From: Alphaproteobacteria bacterium
Lineage (GTDB): Bacteria; Pseudomonadota; Alphaproteobacteria; Rs-D84
DNA length: 60,360 nt
Assembly (NCBI GenBank): GCA_017443235.1
Contig: JAFSOV010000009.1
Location: 1 to 60,360, forward strand
Reading direction: 5' to 3'
Below the pieces are notes generated by a model that was given only the letters and a program-made list of their open reading frames with translations, did not search any database and was not told where the DNA came from. Positions 33,209-42,245 of this stretch are shown here, in pieces. Made by a program: the position numbers and the translations under genes. How positions within the stretch are numbered: position 1 is the stretch's first letter; every line of letters begins with the position of its first letter.

Positions 33209-34237
33209 TTATTTGATGGTACCCTCTGTGGGGATTATATCATAAATTTTATTTCGCAATTCAAAAAATTCACTGGGCACATTATCAAAAACACCACCGG
33301 ATTTTAATTCTTGCAACATTTTGCGCGCCTGGTCCTTTTCATCGTTTGTTTTCAAATATTCTGTTTTATGAAATGCCTTGGCAATAAAATGCCACAAGAA
33401 ATTTTCAGTCCATTTTTTCATTTGATATTCATTTGCGTTATCACGATAAAGCTCGTATGCGTTGGAAATTCCCGTACACAGCGATTGCATCATTCGCAAC
33501 TGTCTTGCCGATAAAACAATTCCACCAAAATTTGGTATATAATAATACAACGGTAAATTTATAACTGTCACACGTGGATTTTTTAACATAACGGCACTCC
33601 ACCACGGAAAATCTTCGAACAAAATACCTTTGATAAATGGTATATCCGCAATCAAAGAACGCCGATACATATTTTTCCAAACCTGGCAATGCTTGATTAG
33701 CCAACGGCGATTTTTATTTCCAAAATTGTGCGCACTTTCCGTTGCATACATAAAAATATCGTCCGTCACACGTGATTTTATTTTTTTCAAATTATACCTT
33801 TTGCGTACACCCCATGGCACAACATTGTCTGTATTCATACCCAAGAAATGACACACCATTAGGCGTGGACGATAAATACGGTCATATGTGAACGCGACAA
33901 TATCTGTGTTATCACGATGCGCCATAAAATATGAAATTTCCATTGTTTGGGCATGAATAAAATCGTCACTGTCCAAAAACATAATGTATTCACCGGTCGC
34001 ATATTTCATTCCCGTATTTCGCGCATCCGAAAGTCCCCCATTTTTTTGATGAACGACAACAAAACGCGAATCACGTGCGGCATATTCTTCCGCAATTTCA
34101 CCGGACCCGTCGGGCGAACCATCATCAACACAAATTGCCTGCCAATCGGTAAGGGTTTGATTCAATACACTGTCCAAACACCGACGCAGGTATTTTTCAA
34201 CCCCATACATTGGTACAATCACAGATATTTTCACCAT
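33209..34237 (-). CDS. Family 2 glycosyltransferase, tandem copy B
   Basis: 342 residues from the ATG at 34235-34237 (a TTG six codons earlier would overlap the upstream stop). KISVIVPMYGVEKYLRRCLDSVLNQTLTDWQAI, then VDDGSPDGS and LDSDD, define a GT2 enzyme. It shares with copy A the blocks EEYA.RD.RFVV.HQ.NGGL and IH.QTME, and diverges in the C-terminal half, where acceptor specificity usually lies. Same strand as the next two genes, so probably one transcript. Confidence 0.88.
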   Translation of the reverse strand: MVKISVIVPMYGVEKYLRRCLDSVLNQTLTDWQAICVDDGSPDGSGEIAEEYAARDSRFVVVHQKNGGLSDARNTGMKYATGEYIMFLDSDDFIHAQTMEISYFMAHRDNTDIVAFTYDRIYRPRLMVCHFLGMNTDNVVPWGVRKRYNLKKIKSRVTDDIFMYATESAHNFGNKNRRWLIKHCQVWKNMYRRSLIADIPFIKGILFEDFPWWSAVMLKNPRVTVINLPLYYYIPNFGGIVLSARQLRMMQSLCTGISNAYELYRDNANEYQMKKWTENFLWHFIAKAFHKTEYLKTNDEKDQARKMLQELKSGGVFDNVPSEFFELRNKIYDIIPTEGTIK

Positions 34238-34251
34238 ACGCGCCCCCGAAA

Positions 34252-35019
34252 TCAAATAAATATTTTTATAATTTTTCTAAACCGCCACAATGCGTATACG
34301 TTGTGTTCCCTGGCATACATCGATTTATATTGTTTTACAAATTTATATTGTTCTTTTATTTTACGCCTGTGGGTCAAATCCCGTTTATTCAACGCCGACG
34401 CATCATTAAATATATAATGATAATTAACATTTGGTACAATAATAACCCGATTTGCCAAAGGCATCGCATTCAGCACGAATATCGCATCTTCTTGGGAAAT
34501 CAATGATGTATCAAAGCGCAAATGATTCTTTTTAATAAAATCCGCCCGAAACAAATATCGCCAAACAAAAGACTTAACCAACGCCTGGGTCCAAAATAAT
34601 TTGCCATACATCCCCGTTAAATTGTGAAACCGTTTATATGTAAGATTTGATGAATATTTACTGTTTGAAACAAATCCAGAACATACAACATCGGCATCTT
34701 CTGCGCCGTATATCATCGCGGAATAATATTCATCATCAATCACATCATCGGCATCTAAAAAATGAATATACCCGCCACGCGCCCGTTTAATTCCATCATT
34801 ACGCGCCGCGGACACACCCGCATTTTTTTTATTTATCACAACAAATCTTTTATCCCGCGCCGCATATTCATCCAAAATTTTTTTACTCTTATCCGTACTG
34901 CCATCATTCACACATAAAACTTCAAAATCTGTAAATGTCTGGGAAACCAGTCCATCCAAACACCGGCGCAAATATTTTTCGGCATTATACACAGGAACAA
35001 TCACAGATAATTTTGGCAC
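34252..35019 (-). CDS. Family 2 glycosyltransferase
   Basis: 255 residues. PKLSVIVPVYNAEKYLRRCLDGLVSQTFTDFEVL, then NDGSTDKS and LDADDVI, are classic GT2 elements. The C-terminal domain has SQEDAIFVLNAMPLANRVIIVPNVNYHYI, which suits the C-terminal segment of EpsJ-type transferases. It is shorter and less similar than copies A and B. It lies 13 bases after the capsular-synthesis gene on the same strand. Confidence 0.88.
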   Translation of the reverse strand: MPKLSVIVPVYNAEKYLRRCLDGLVSQTFTDFEVLCVNDGSTDKSKKILDEYAARDKRFVVINKKNAGVSAARNDGIKRARGGYIHFLDADDVIDDEYYSAMIYGAEDADVVCSGFVSNSKYSSNLTYKRFHNLTGMYGKLFWTQALVKSFVWRYLFRADFIKKNHLRFDTSLISQEDAIFVLNAMPLANRVIIVPNVNYHYIFNDASALNKRDLTHRRKIKEQYKFVKQYKSMYAREHNVYALWRFRKIIKIFI

Positions 35020-35032
35020 CCGATTCCCCCAT

Positions 35033-35938
35033 TTACATTTTATTTACCATTTCGTCGGCAAATGTTCCGGGTTCTATTTTCTTGACCCAGGGACTGTTAT
35101 ATGTGGTCTTTTGAAAAAACGCGCCGGATGTCACTTCATCAAATGTTTTTTTATCAAATGGTTTGCGCCCATATCGCCACCACAGTGCATGCGTTGGGTC
35201 TTGGTCAATATGCGGCATTTCGGCAAAATATTTTTTGGCGCGCGGGTCGTTTTGAACCAATGTTTTGAATAACAACTGATGCATAAAATAATCAAAACTA
35301 TGATTCTCGTGCATCCAATAATCCAATATCATCGCCCGCCACGCATCCAACAGATATGCCCCTTTGCGCGCGCGTATAAAACAATTTTGCATATAACTGT
35401 ACGGACTGCCAACCTTGCGCCCGGCCATATACACAAAGAAGTCTTGTTCAATAATCCAATCTGGAATCGGCGCGGTTGCAAAACCGGTTGAATCCAACCA
35501 GAAACCGCCATGCTCGTACAACAATTCAACCCGACAAATATCGGCAAAATGTGCATGCCCAATTTTTCCGCGTTTGTACTTTTCAACAATTTCTTGGGGC
35601 AATGTGATGTAATCAAACACAGAATTCATATCTAAAACAACCAATTCTTGTTCGCAATTCCGGCGAATACTGCGGAAACACGCCTTGACCAAATCGGGCG
35701 CATTCTCTTCACCCTGAAGCCAAAGTGTAAAAATCTTTTCGTCTTTATCATTTTTCACAACTTTGCGTTCAGGAATAGCCGCGGCGGCCGGCAGGTACCT
35801 TTTGAAATATTTGGGTATGGCGGTTTCCAAAATCGCACACCGAACCGCGCGTCGTTTGGCGCGATCACGCCAAAACCAATTCAATATATGCGCCCGCAAC
35901 ACAATATCAAGTAATGCAAATGTCCTGGCCATACCCAT
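35033..35938 (-). CDS. Capsular polysaccharide synthesis-type glycosyltransferase
   Basis: 301 residues. KIFTLWLQGEENAPDLVKACFRSIRRN, the acceptor-side GHAHFADICRVELLYEHGGFWLDST and DSTGFATAPIPDWI fit the capsular synthesis family PF05704 (OCH1-like GT32 fold), with LDST in place of a DxD. It heads a minus-strand block of four transferases. The start follows AAAAGGGG; recA lies just upstream on the same strand. Confidence 0.8.
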   Translation of the reverse strand: MGMARTFALLDIVLRAHILNWFWRDRAKRRAVRCAILETAIPKYFKRYLPAAAAIPERKVVKNDKDEKIFTLWLQGEENAPDLVKACFRSIRRNCEQELVVLDMNSVFDYITLPQEIVEKYKRGKIGHAHFADICRVELLYEHGGFWLDSTGFATAPIPDWIIEQDFFVYMAGRKVGSPYSYMQNCFIRARKGAYLLDAWRAMILDYWMHENHSFDYFMHQLLFKTLVQNDPRAKKYFAEMPHIDQDPTHALWWRYGRKPFDKKTFDEVTSGAFFQKTTYNSPWVKKIEPGTFADEMVNKM

Positions 35939-35960
35939 TTATGCACCCCTTTTGGTTAAA

Positions 35961-37025
35961 TTATTCGTCCACAACCGAATCAGCATCGTCATCAGCCGGC
36001 CCAGTTGTCATTTCTTCGGCGATTCCGTTCGCACGCGCCATAATTTTATCCAACAATTCTTTTTGCGCCTCTGGATGGTCTTTCAACCATTGACGTGCAT
36101 TCGCTTCACCCTGGCCTATGCGTTCATTGTTATACGAATAGAAACTGCCCGCTTTGTCGATAAAGTCATATTTCACACCCATATCCAAAATCTCGCTTAT
36201 GCGGGAAATACCTTCGCCATACATAATTTTGAAATCGACCGTACGGAACGGTGGCGCAACCTTGTTTTTAACAACCTTGACCCGCGTTTCGTTACCGATA
36301 ACATTTTCTTTATCTTTGATTGCACCCGTCCGGCGAATATCTAAACGAACCGACGCATAGAACTTTAACGCGTTACCGCCACTGGTCGTTTCCGGATTAC
36401 CAAACATAACACCAATCTTCATACGAATTTGATTGATGAATATCAACAATGTATTACTGCGCGAAACAGACCCCGCCAATTTTTTCAAAGATTGACTCAT
36501 CAACCTTGCGGTTGTGCCAACAAAACTGTCGCCGATATTACCTTCTAATTCCGCCTTGGGCACCAACGCCGCGACCGAATCGATAACAACAACGTCAACT
36601 GCGCCCGATTTAATAAGCGTGTCGGCAATTTCCAATGCCTGTTCGCCCGAATCGGGTTGCGATATAATTAGGTTCGCAACATCCACACCCAACTTTTTTG
36701 CATAACTGGGGTCCAATGCATTTTCCGCATCAATATATGCGCACGTGCCGCCCTTCTTTTGTGCCTCGGCCACCGCGTGCAGGGCCAATGTTGTTTTACC
36801 ACTGCTTTCGGGACCATAGATTTCAACGATGCGTCCACGTGGATAACCGCCGATACCCAACGCGATATCCAACCCCAAAGAACCGGACGATATCGCCTCG
36901 ATATTCTGTTGCGAACCATCGCCCATTTTCATGATTGCTTCTTTACCAAATTGTTTTTGAATTTGTGCCAGCGCAGATTCCAATGCCGGATTTTTTGTCG
37001 CTGTTGCTGCTTCTTTTTTTGCCAT
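35961..37025 (-). CDS. recA: Recombinase A
   Basis: 354 residues. Walker A is [11 protein letters not shown], Walker B is [15 protein letters not shown], and loop L2 reads [18 protein letters not shown]. It ends in an acidic tail ([14 protein letters not shown]). It forms the DNA-strand exchange filament and triggers the SOS response. TTGCAC at 37076-37081 and TATCAT at 37053-37058 form its promoter. No LexA-like GTTC or GAAC repeat lies in the 55 bases before the gene, so SOS control is not visible here. Confidence 0.97.
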   Translation of the reverse strand: MAKKEAATATKNPALESALAQIQKQFGKEAIMKMGDGSQQNIEAISSGSLGLDIALGIGGYPRGRIVEIYGPESSGKTTLALHAVAEAQKKGGTCAYIDAENALDPSYAKKLGVDVANLIISQPDSGEQALEIADTLIKSGAVDVVVIDSVAALVPKAELEGNIGDSFVGTTARLMSQSLKKLAGSVSRSNTLLIFINQIRMKIGVMFGNPETTSGGNALKFYASVRLDIRRTGAIKDKENVIGNETRVKVVKNKVAPPFRTVDFKIMYGEGISRISEILDMGVKYDFIDKAGSFYSYNNERIGQGEANARQWLKDHPEAQKELLDKIMARANGIAEEMTTGPADDDADSVVDE

Positions 37026-37052
37026 AAATAAACCCCTTTCTTATCACAGGGG

Positions 37053-37081
37053 ATGATACAAGGAAAAAAGCCCATGTGCAA
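37053..37081 (-). promoter_or_regulatory. Promoter of recA
   Basis: Minus-strand TTGCAC (37076-37081), a 17-bp spacer and TATCAT (37053-37058), followed by AAAGGGG and the ATG. Confidence 0.7.
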
Positions 37082-38266
37082 TTACTTTTTCGCCATTAAA
37101 ACGCCAACCGACAACACCCCGACGGCAAATGTCACCAACCACACCGCCGATGTCGCACCAAATATGGTTATGCACGCCGCGCCAACGACGGGCGCAATAA
37201 CATTCGGGAAATTGACACTTGTGCGGAAAACACCATAAAACCGGGCTTGTTGGCTTTTGGGCGTGTTATCAAAGAACAACAAATCGTGCACCGGTTCCAT
37301 AAATGCGCCCGAAATCTGCCACAGGACGAATATCGCCAACACCGGGAAACCCGTTGCAACCGTCGCCCACGCCGAAAACGCCGCAAAAGACCCAAATCCC
37401 AAAACCAACCATATCTTTTTACCGAATCGCCGAACCAGGCGCGCCATTACATCCGACAACAACAAATACGGGATAATCCCCAATGTCAAAACCAAACCAA
37501 GTGTGTCTTTGGAAAATCCGTTTTCTATGACAACAATTGGCACATACAGATATCGCATAGCCCGCAAGGAATAAAAACCGAAATTCACGGCATATGCACG
37601 CAACATTCCGGGCGTTTTGAAAAACGCCGCCGCATTTCGAACCAGCCCCCGCACCGTCCTGCGCGGATTTACAGGTTTTATCTGCTTGTCTTCCTGGCTA
37701 AGTCGTAAATACTTAAAGAACAACCAAGCCGCCATATAAATCGCCGAAGACAGAAAGAACGCCGCCCTGTTCCCAAAACGCGTTGCGACCATAACCGCCA
37801 ACATTGGCGCCAACAACGCGCCCACATTCACCCATAAATGATAACGTGCATTTAACTTTGCCATACCGGCATCGCCGGAAAAATCCGACATAAACAGCGG
37901 TATCAACATGGCGGTCAGCGTTATTGCAAAACCACTGGTATAATCCAAAACAATAAATGTTCGTGGCAACACGGAAAAACCCATCATTGCGTAACACACC
38001 ACCAACATCAATAACGCGAAATAAAACACTTTGACCTTGGAAAACAGGCGAAATATCTCTTTGGCGAACAACCCAACAATTACGCAAAACACAGAATAAA
38101 GCGCGACATAAATACCAACAATTGCGGAACTTTTGAAAATTTCCAATATAACCAAAGAATACACCGCGTTATAAATACCATCGGCAAACCCAGTAAAAAT
38201 CCCCAGGTTTGCAAAAGAAAATCCGTTCACCGAACCACGCCCAGAAATATATTTATCTTTGGCCAT
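37082..38266 (-). CDS. Major facilitator superfamily transporter
   Basis: 394 residues with about 12 membrane helices. The first half has GFSFANLGIFTGFADGIYNAVYSLVILEIF, and a cytoplasmic loop after TM6 carries SQEDKQIKPVNPRRTVRGLVRN. TM8-9 shows NGFSKDTLGLVLTLGIIPYLLLSDVMARL, fitting an MFS drug or sugar exporter. No substrate-specific motif is recognisable. It lies just upstream of recA on the same strand, with its own promoter (TTGCGA at 38322-38327, TATCAT at 38299-38304), and the start follows GGGGAGAG. Confidence 0.85.
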   Translation of the reverse strand: MAKDKYISGRGSVNGFSFANLGIFTGFADGIYNAVYSLVILEIFKSSAIVGIYVALYSVFCVIVGLFAKEIFRLFSKVKVFYFALLMLVVCYAMMGFSVLPRTFIVLDYTSGFAITLTAMLIPLFMSDFSGDAGMAKLNARYHLWVNVGALLAPMLAVMVATRFGNRAAFFLSSAIYMAAWLFFKYLRLSQEDKQIKPVNPRRTVRGLVRNAAAFFKTPGMLRAYAVNFGFYSLRAMRYLYVPIVVIENGFSKDTLGLVLTLGIIPYLLLSDVMARLVRRFGKKIWLVLGFGSFAAFSAWATVATGFPVLAIFVLWQISGAFMEPVHDLLFFDNTPKSQQARFYGVFRTSVNFPNVIAPVVGAACITIFGATSAVWLVTFAVGVLSVGVLMAKK

Positions 38267-38298
38267 ATAACATCTCTCCCCTTAAAGAATCATCTTTA

Positions 38299-38327
38299 AT
38301 GATACCACAAAAAGTGACGAATCGCAA
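38299..38327 (-). promoter_or_regulatory. Promoter of MFS transporter gene
   Basis: Minus-strand TTGCGA (38322-38327), 17-bp spacer, TATCAT (38299-38304). Confidence 0.6.
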
Positions 38328-38335
38328 AACCCAAC

Positions 38336-38360
38336 AAAAAAACGCGCCAAACGGCGCGTT
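38336..38360 (-). terminator. Intrinsic terminator of secB
   Basis: Read leftward, CGCGCC (complement of 38353-38358), loop, GGCGCG (complement of 38343-38348) and seven T (38336-38342 complement), after the secB stop at 38381. Confidence 0.85.
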
Positions 38361-38380
38361 CAAAATGACCAAATTTTAAC

Positions 38381-38812
38381 TTATGCCTTTTGCTGATTAC
38401 GTTTTTCATACATATCGGCAAAGTCAACCATCTGCATTGCAAACGGCGGGAAACCAGATTCCGCGGTCAAACGCGTCACCAATGCGCGCACAGACGGGAA
38501 CAACATCGTCGGCACATCAATCAACAAAGTACGTTTTTTCGCCTCTTCATCTTTTTCTTCTTCCATTTGGACCAAACCGGTATATGTGGCCTCAATCAAA
38601 AAGATAGATTTACCATCGGCCTTTAATTTCGAATGGATTTTTGTAATCAAATCAACCATAAACAGGTTTTTTTCCGAACCTTTGACCTGCATATCGATGT
38701 TTATTTCCAATTCTGCCTGGCCATTGTCCTGCTTAAAGAATAAATCCGGGACATTTGGGCTTTCGAAAGAAATGTCTTTCAAGAATTGAGATATAATATT
38801 GAACTTTGCCAT
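38381..38812 (-). CDS. secB: Protein-export chaperone SecB
   Basis: 143 residues, normal length. Segments QFLKDISFESPNVPD, ITKIHSKLKADGKSIFLIEATYTGLV and MLFPSVRALVTRLTAESGFPPFAMQMVDFADMY match the SecB fold (usual AREVISDTVTRGGFPPL). It forms tetramers that hold presecretory proteins unfolded for SecA. Divergent from mltA. Confidence 0.96.
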   Translation of the reverse strand: MAKFNIISQFLKDISFESPNVPDLFFKQDNGQAELEINIDMQVKGSEKNLFMVDLITKIHSKLKADGKSIFLIEATYTGLVQMEEEKDEEAKKRTLLIDVPTMLFPSVRALVTRLTAESGFPPFAMQMVDFADMYEKRNQQKA

Positions 38813-38893
38813 TGCGATTGCTCCTTTTTTTATGACTCGTTTTATGATAATATAGCATCAAAGGGAAATTTTACAAGTGGGAGAGCAAATAAA

Positions 38894-40000
38894 ATGAAAA
38901 TTGACATTTTTAAGTGGGTTTTTCGCGGCACAGTGTTTGGTTTATGCGGTCTGTTCTTGGCATCGTGCGACGTTTCAACCCCGACACACAGTGGCGACGA
39001 TTCGGTCGTTCCGCACGAGAACCTTAAAAAAGTATCTTATGCCGAACTGCCCGATTGGGACAAAGACGATGTCCGTTACGCATTGCAGGCATTTCGTAAT
39101 TCGTGCAAGGCGAAAATTCAGTACAAAGGCCGCGTTGTTCCGGACCGCGCGCTGTTCGAAGAAAAATGTAATATGTTGCCCAGTGCCAGTGCCGACACTG
39201 CAACGGTTCGCGCATGGTTCGAATCGAATTTCCAACCATATAAAATCTATAATGATAACGGCACATCCAAGGGAACCTATACGGGATACTATTCGCCGGT
39301 GATTCCGGGTTGCCGGACCAAGACGGCCGAATGCAATGAACCGTTAATGGGCATTCCAACCGATGGTCGCAACTATAAAGGTGTGCCCAAAAAGCAAATT
39401 GTTGAAAATAAAATCGGGCGCGTCTTGTATTGGGCGAATATAGTTGACGTCCAAAACATCCAAATCCAGGGCAGCGGTATGTTAAAGCTAAGCGACGGGA
39501 CGATGGTAAAATTGAACTTTGCCGCCGTAAATGATTTACCGTTCAAATCCATTGGTGAACAATTACGCAATCGCGGCATCAAACCCGCGGGCGGATATTC
39601 TGCGGACGCGGTTTGGACGCATTTAAAGAAAAATCCAAAACTTGCCAAAGAGGTCATTTATAACAATCCGCGTTATGTGTATTTCTATGAATCGGTTCCG
39701 CCGGATGTAATTGGAAAACTTGGAACACCGCTTTCAAAAATACGCAGTATTGCAATGGACGATTCGCTGTATACGTTGGGATTGCCCGTATACATCGATA
39801 CCAACCTGTCCAATGGACAAAAATTTAGACGCCTTATGATTGCCCAAGATACCGGCAGTGCGATACGCGGTTGGGTGCGCGCCGACATATTCTTTGGCAA
39901 AGGCGATGAAGCATATCAATATGCCCACGGCCAACATGCCCAAGGCGAAATGTACATTTTAATGCCGAAAGAATACAGTTATGTCAAACCCAAAAAATAA
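38894..40000 (+). CDS. mltA: Membrane-bound lytic murein transglycosylase A
   Basis: 368 residues from the ATG at 38894 behind GGGAGAG; the frame extends upstream to 38786 into the secB coding sequence. A lipoprotein signal with LFLASCD puts Cys22 or so at the modified N-terminus. The domain shows TGYYSPVIPGCR, IQGSGMLKLSDGTMV and the C-terminal catalytic region IAQDTGSAIRGWVRADIFFG, whose Asp is the general acid in this family. It cleaves peptidoglycan glycan strands from the outer membrane. Adjacent to secB, as in other alphaproteobacteria. Confidence 0.94.
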   Translation: MKIDIFKWVFRGTVFGLCGLFLASCDVSTPTHSGDDSVVPHENLKKVSYAELPDWDKDDVRYALQAFRNSCKAKIQYKGRVVPDRALFEEKCNMLPSASADTATVRAWFESNFQPYKIYNDNGTSKGTYTGYYSPVIPGCRTKTAECNEPLMGIPTDGRNYKGVPKKQIVENKIGRVLYWANIVDVQNIQIQGSGMLKLSDGTMVKLNFAAVNDLPFKSIGEQLRNRGIKPAGGYSADAVWTHLKKNPKLAKEVIYNNPRYVYFYESVPPDVIGKLGTPLSKIRSIAMDDSLYTLGLPVYIDTNLSNGQKFRRLMIAQDTGSAIRGWVRADIFFGKGDEAYQYAHGQHAQGEMYILMPKEYSYVKPKK

Positions 40001-40313
40001 AGATTTTGGCACACGCATCGCGCGCCCACAGAGCATTGCCGGCGCATTGGGCGGATTGTTCAAAATATTTGGTGTGCGCGCATCTGATGCGGACTTGGTC
40101 GCCCGTTGGCCGGAAATCATCGGGCCCGAGATATCAAATATGGCCGACATTTGCGCGGTCAAAAAGACACACACCGGCGAATACAATATTGTCCTCAGGC
40201 CACGGAATCCGGCGTATACATTAAAATTGTCATATATGACGGATGAAATAAAAAAACAGATAAACAAATACTTTGGCGCGGACTGTGTCGGCAAGATTAG
40301 TTTCAGGAAATAA
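39981..40313 (+). CDS. DUF721 (DciA-like) protein
   Basis: 110 residues starting inside the end of mltA (20-base overlap). RPQSIAGALGGLFKIFGVR, then DADLVARWPEIIGPEISNMADI and a C-terminal strand-helix, fit DUF721, whose members include the helicase loader DciA. The helix with WPEIIG is the family signature. A role in DNA replication initiation is plausible, not proven. Confidence 0.75.
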   Translation: MSNPKNKDFGTRIARPQSIAGALGGLFKIFGVRASDADLVARWPEIIGPEISNMADICAVKKTHTGEYNIVLRPRNPAYTLKLSYMTDEIKKQINKYFGADCVGKISFRK

Positions 40314-40317
40314 AAAA

Positions 40318-40806
40318 GTGACACGAATTTTGGGCATTGACCCGGGTCTTTTACATACAGGTTGGTCGATTATCGAATCGGTCGGCAACACGCGAAAATA
40401 TATCGCCAGTGGTGTTATATTACCCAAAAAGACCGGGGCACTCGCCGAACGTTTGGCAATTGTTTTTAATGAAGTTTCAAAAATCTGCGAATCGTTTTCC
40501 CCGAATGAGGCCAGTATGGAAATAACCTTTGTAAATAAAAACCCCACAACAACATTGATATTGGGTCACGCGCGCGCGGCGGCGATGGTTGCGATTTCCA
40601 CGCATAATATTCCAATATTTGAATACGAACCAAATAAAATAAAAAAGATTTTAACCGGCGCAGGTCACGCAGACAAAACCGCGGTTGATAAAATGGTAAG
40701 AATTCTGTTGCCGGCGGCAAACCCGAAAACCCCAGACGAAAGTGACGCCATCGCAATCGCCCTGGCCCACGCAAACACAACACAATTTACAAAGTTTATC
40801 AAATAA
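40318..40806 (+). CDS. ruvC: Holliday junction resolvase RuvC
   Basis: 162 residues from a GTG at 40318, preceded by AGGAAATAAAAAA. The ATG at 40273 lies inside the DUF721 gene and adds non-conserved residues. ILGIDPGLLHTGW gives the first catalytic Asp, ASMEITFVN the Glu, and TPDESDAIAIALAHA the two final Asp. It cuts Holliday junctions with the RuvAB complex. ruvA is nearby at 41673; ruvB is not in the window. Confidence 0.95.
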   Translation: MTRILGIDPGLLHTGWSIIESVGNTRKYIASGVILPKKTGALAERLAIVFNEVSKICESFSPNEASMEITFVNKNPTTTLILGHARAAAMVAISTHNIPIFEYEPNKIKKILTGAGHADKTAVDKMVRILLPAANPKTPDESDAIAIALAHANTTQFTKFIK

Positions 40807-40808
40807 AA

Positions 40809-40828
40809 ACGGGCGCGATTGTGCCCGT
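40809..40828 (-). terminator. Terminator of yebC
   Basis: Read leftward, ACGGGC pairs with GCCCGT across an 8-nt loop, followed by TTTTA. It lies between convergent yebC and ruvC. Confidence 0.55.
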
Positions 40829-40833
40829 ACCTT

Positions 40834-40903
40834 TGTCTCGCTGTAGCAAAGCGGAAGCGGATAATCACTAACCACTGTCGCGACGGAGCGCAGCGGAGAC
40901 GGA
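40834..40903. repeat. Paired CTCGCTGTAGC / CGCGACGGAGC repeat, second copy
   Basis: TCTCGCTGTAGCAAAGCGG and TCGCGACGGAGCGCAGCGG recur in the same order as at 27785-27880, here separated by ATAATCACTAACCACTG, which contains the CACTAACCACT microrepeat. The two repeat families are thus interleaved at one site. Confidence 0.65.
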
Positions 40904-40904
40904 A

Positions 40905-41621
40905 CTAATTCGCGGCGGTGAACACCTTTTGCACGTCGTCATTGGCATCCAATGCATCAACCAATTTTTCCAATTTGCCGTATGCTTCGTCATCCAAATC
41001 CATCGGCATATTTGGAACCCATGTCAATTCCGCATTTTCCGGTTCACCCAACACGTCCGCGATTTTCTTTTGAACATTCATAAAATCATCCGGTTTGGTT
41101 GTGATGATAAAACCTTCTTCGGTTGTTTCCAGGTTTTCTGCCTCGGCATCCATAACAATTTCCATCATTTCGTCTTCGGTTTTACCGATTGTTGATGGAT
41201 AGAATATTTGCCCGGCGCGTGTGAACATAAACACAACACTGCCCTCTTCGCCCATATTGCCACCATTTTTGGCAAATATATTGCGAACTTCGGGTACTGT
41301 GCGCCGCGGGTTATCGGTTAATGCCTCGACAATAACGGGAACGGCACCCGGGCCATATCCTTCGTACCGGACGGCCACATAGTTTTCGGTATTTGAACCC
41401 GACGCTTTATCAATTGCGCGTTTGATGTTATCGTTCGGCATAGAATTCTTGCGCGCCTGTAAAATTGCAAGTCTCAGGCGCGGATTATTATCGGGATTTT
41501 TATCGCCGAGCTTAGCCGCCATAGTAATTTCACGCGCCAGTTTTGTGAACAAACCACTGCGCGCCGCATCCGCCAGTCCTTTTTTGTGCTGGATATTATG
41601 CCATTTGCTGTGTCCACTCAT
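40905..41621 (-). CDS. yebC: YebC/PmpR-family protein
   Basis: 238 residues from the ATG at 41619-41621; the canonical start MSGHSKWHNIQHKKGLADAAR is unmistakable, and upstream codons are not conserved. It contains YEGYGPGAVPVIVEALTDNPRRTVPEVRNIFAKNGGNMGEEGSV. Reported both as a DNA-binding regulator and as a translation factor that relieves ribosome stalling at proline runs. Near ruvC and ruvA, as is common. Confidence 0.95.
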   Translation of the reverse strand: MSGHSKWHNIQHKKGLADAARSGLFTKLAREITMAAKLGDKNPDNNPRLRLAILQARKNSMPNDNIKRAIDKASGSNTENYVAVRYEGYGPGAVPVIVEALTDNPRRTVPEVRNIFAKNGGNMGEEGSVVFMFTRAGQIFYPSTIGKTEDEMMEIVMDAEAENLETTEEGFIITTKPDDFMNVQKKIADVLGEPENAELTWVPNMPMDLDDEAYGKLEKLVDALDANDDVQKVFTAAN

Positions 41622-41672
41622 AATTTGACCTTTTGATTTAATTAAATTAAAATTACCGCAAAAGGATAGCAA

Positions 41673-42245
41673 ATGATTGGAAAATTGCAAGGCATTGTTG
41701 ATTATATCGGCAATGACCACATAATTTTGATGGTGTCCGGTGTCGGGTACAAGGTTTATACCCCGGAAACATTGACACTTGGCGCAACCGTGACGCTTTG
41801 GATTGAAACGATTGTCCGTGAAGATTCGATTCGTTTGTTCGGCTTTTCTGCACCCGCCGGACAAAATTTATTCAATATGCTGAACGGCGTATCGGGCGTT
41901 GGGCCCCGCGTTGCCATGGCGATTATGGGCACGATAAAGACCGATACACTTTTGACCGCAATTGCAACGGGCGACGCAAAAACAATCGCAACTGCGCCGG
42001 GCGTGGGCAAAAAAGTTGCCGAGAAAATTATCGTTGAATTAAAGTCCAAAGTTGGCGGAGCATCAATATCTGTCGATTTTGCCGGGGACGGCGCATTGCC
42101 TGATTTGCTGGGCGCATTGGAATCATTGGGGTACCGCCGAATGGACATTGTAGATATTGCCCAAAAATTGGTATCAAAAAACCCGGGAATTGGTGTTGAA
42201 AAACTGGTCCCGATGGCATTAAAAGAAATAAGTGGAAATAAATAA
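41673..42245 (+). CDS. ruvA: Holliday junction branch-migration protein RuvA
   Basis: 190 residues. An OB fold (MIGKLQGIVDYIGNDHIILMVSGVGYKVYTP) is followed by two helix-hairpin-helix motifs (LLNGVSGVGPRVAMAIMG-like and IATAPGVGKKVAEKIIVELKSK) and a C-terminal domain for RuvB binding (SLGYRRMDIVD). Its tetramers hold the junction. The start follows AAAGGATAGCAA. The stop shares a base with the next ATG (TAATG). Confidence 0.96.
   Translation: MIGKLQGIVDYIGNDHIILMVSGVGYKVYTPETLTLGATVTLWIETIVREDSIRLFGFSAPAGQNLFNMLNGVSGVGPRVAMAIMGTIKTDTLLTAIATGDAKTIATAPGVGKKVAEKIIVELKSKVGGASISVDFAGDGALPDLLGALESLGYRRMDIVDIAQKLVSKNPGIGVEKLVPMALKEISGNK

Noticed and set aside
35763..36344. 193-codon plus frame spanning the recA end and the capsule-type gene
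   Set aside because: Covers two real genes on the other strand, with no protein-like motif.
37026..37081. LexA box before recA
   Set aside because: No GTTC-N7-GTTC or GAAC-N7-GAAC in the interval; only a plain promoter.
40273..40317. ATG start for ruvC at 40273
   Set aside because: It lies within the DUF721 gene, and the added residues are not conserved; the GTG at 40318 has a ribosome site and gives the canonical N-terminus.
41622..41864. N-terminal extension of yebC
   Set aside because: The family starts at MSGHSKWHN; the extension overlaps the ruvA start region.
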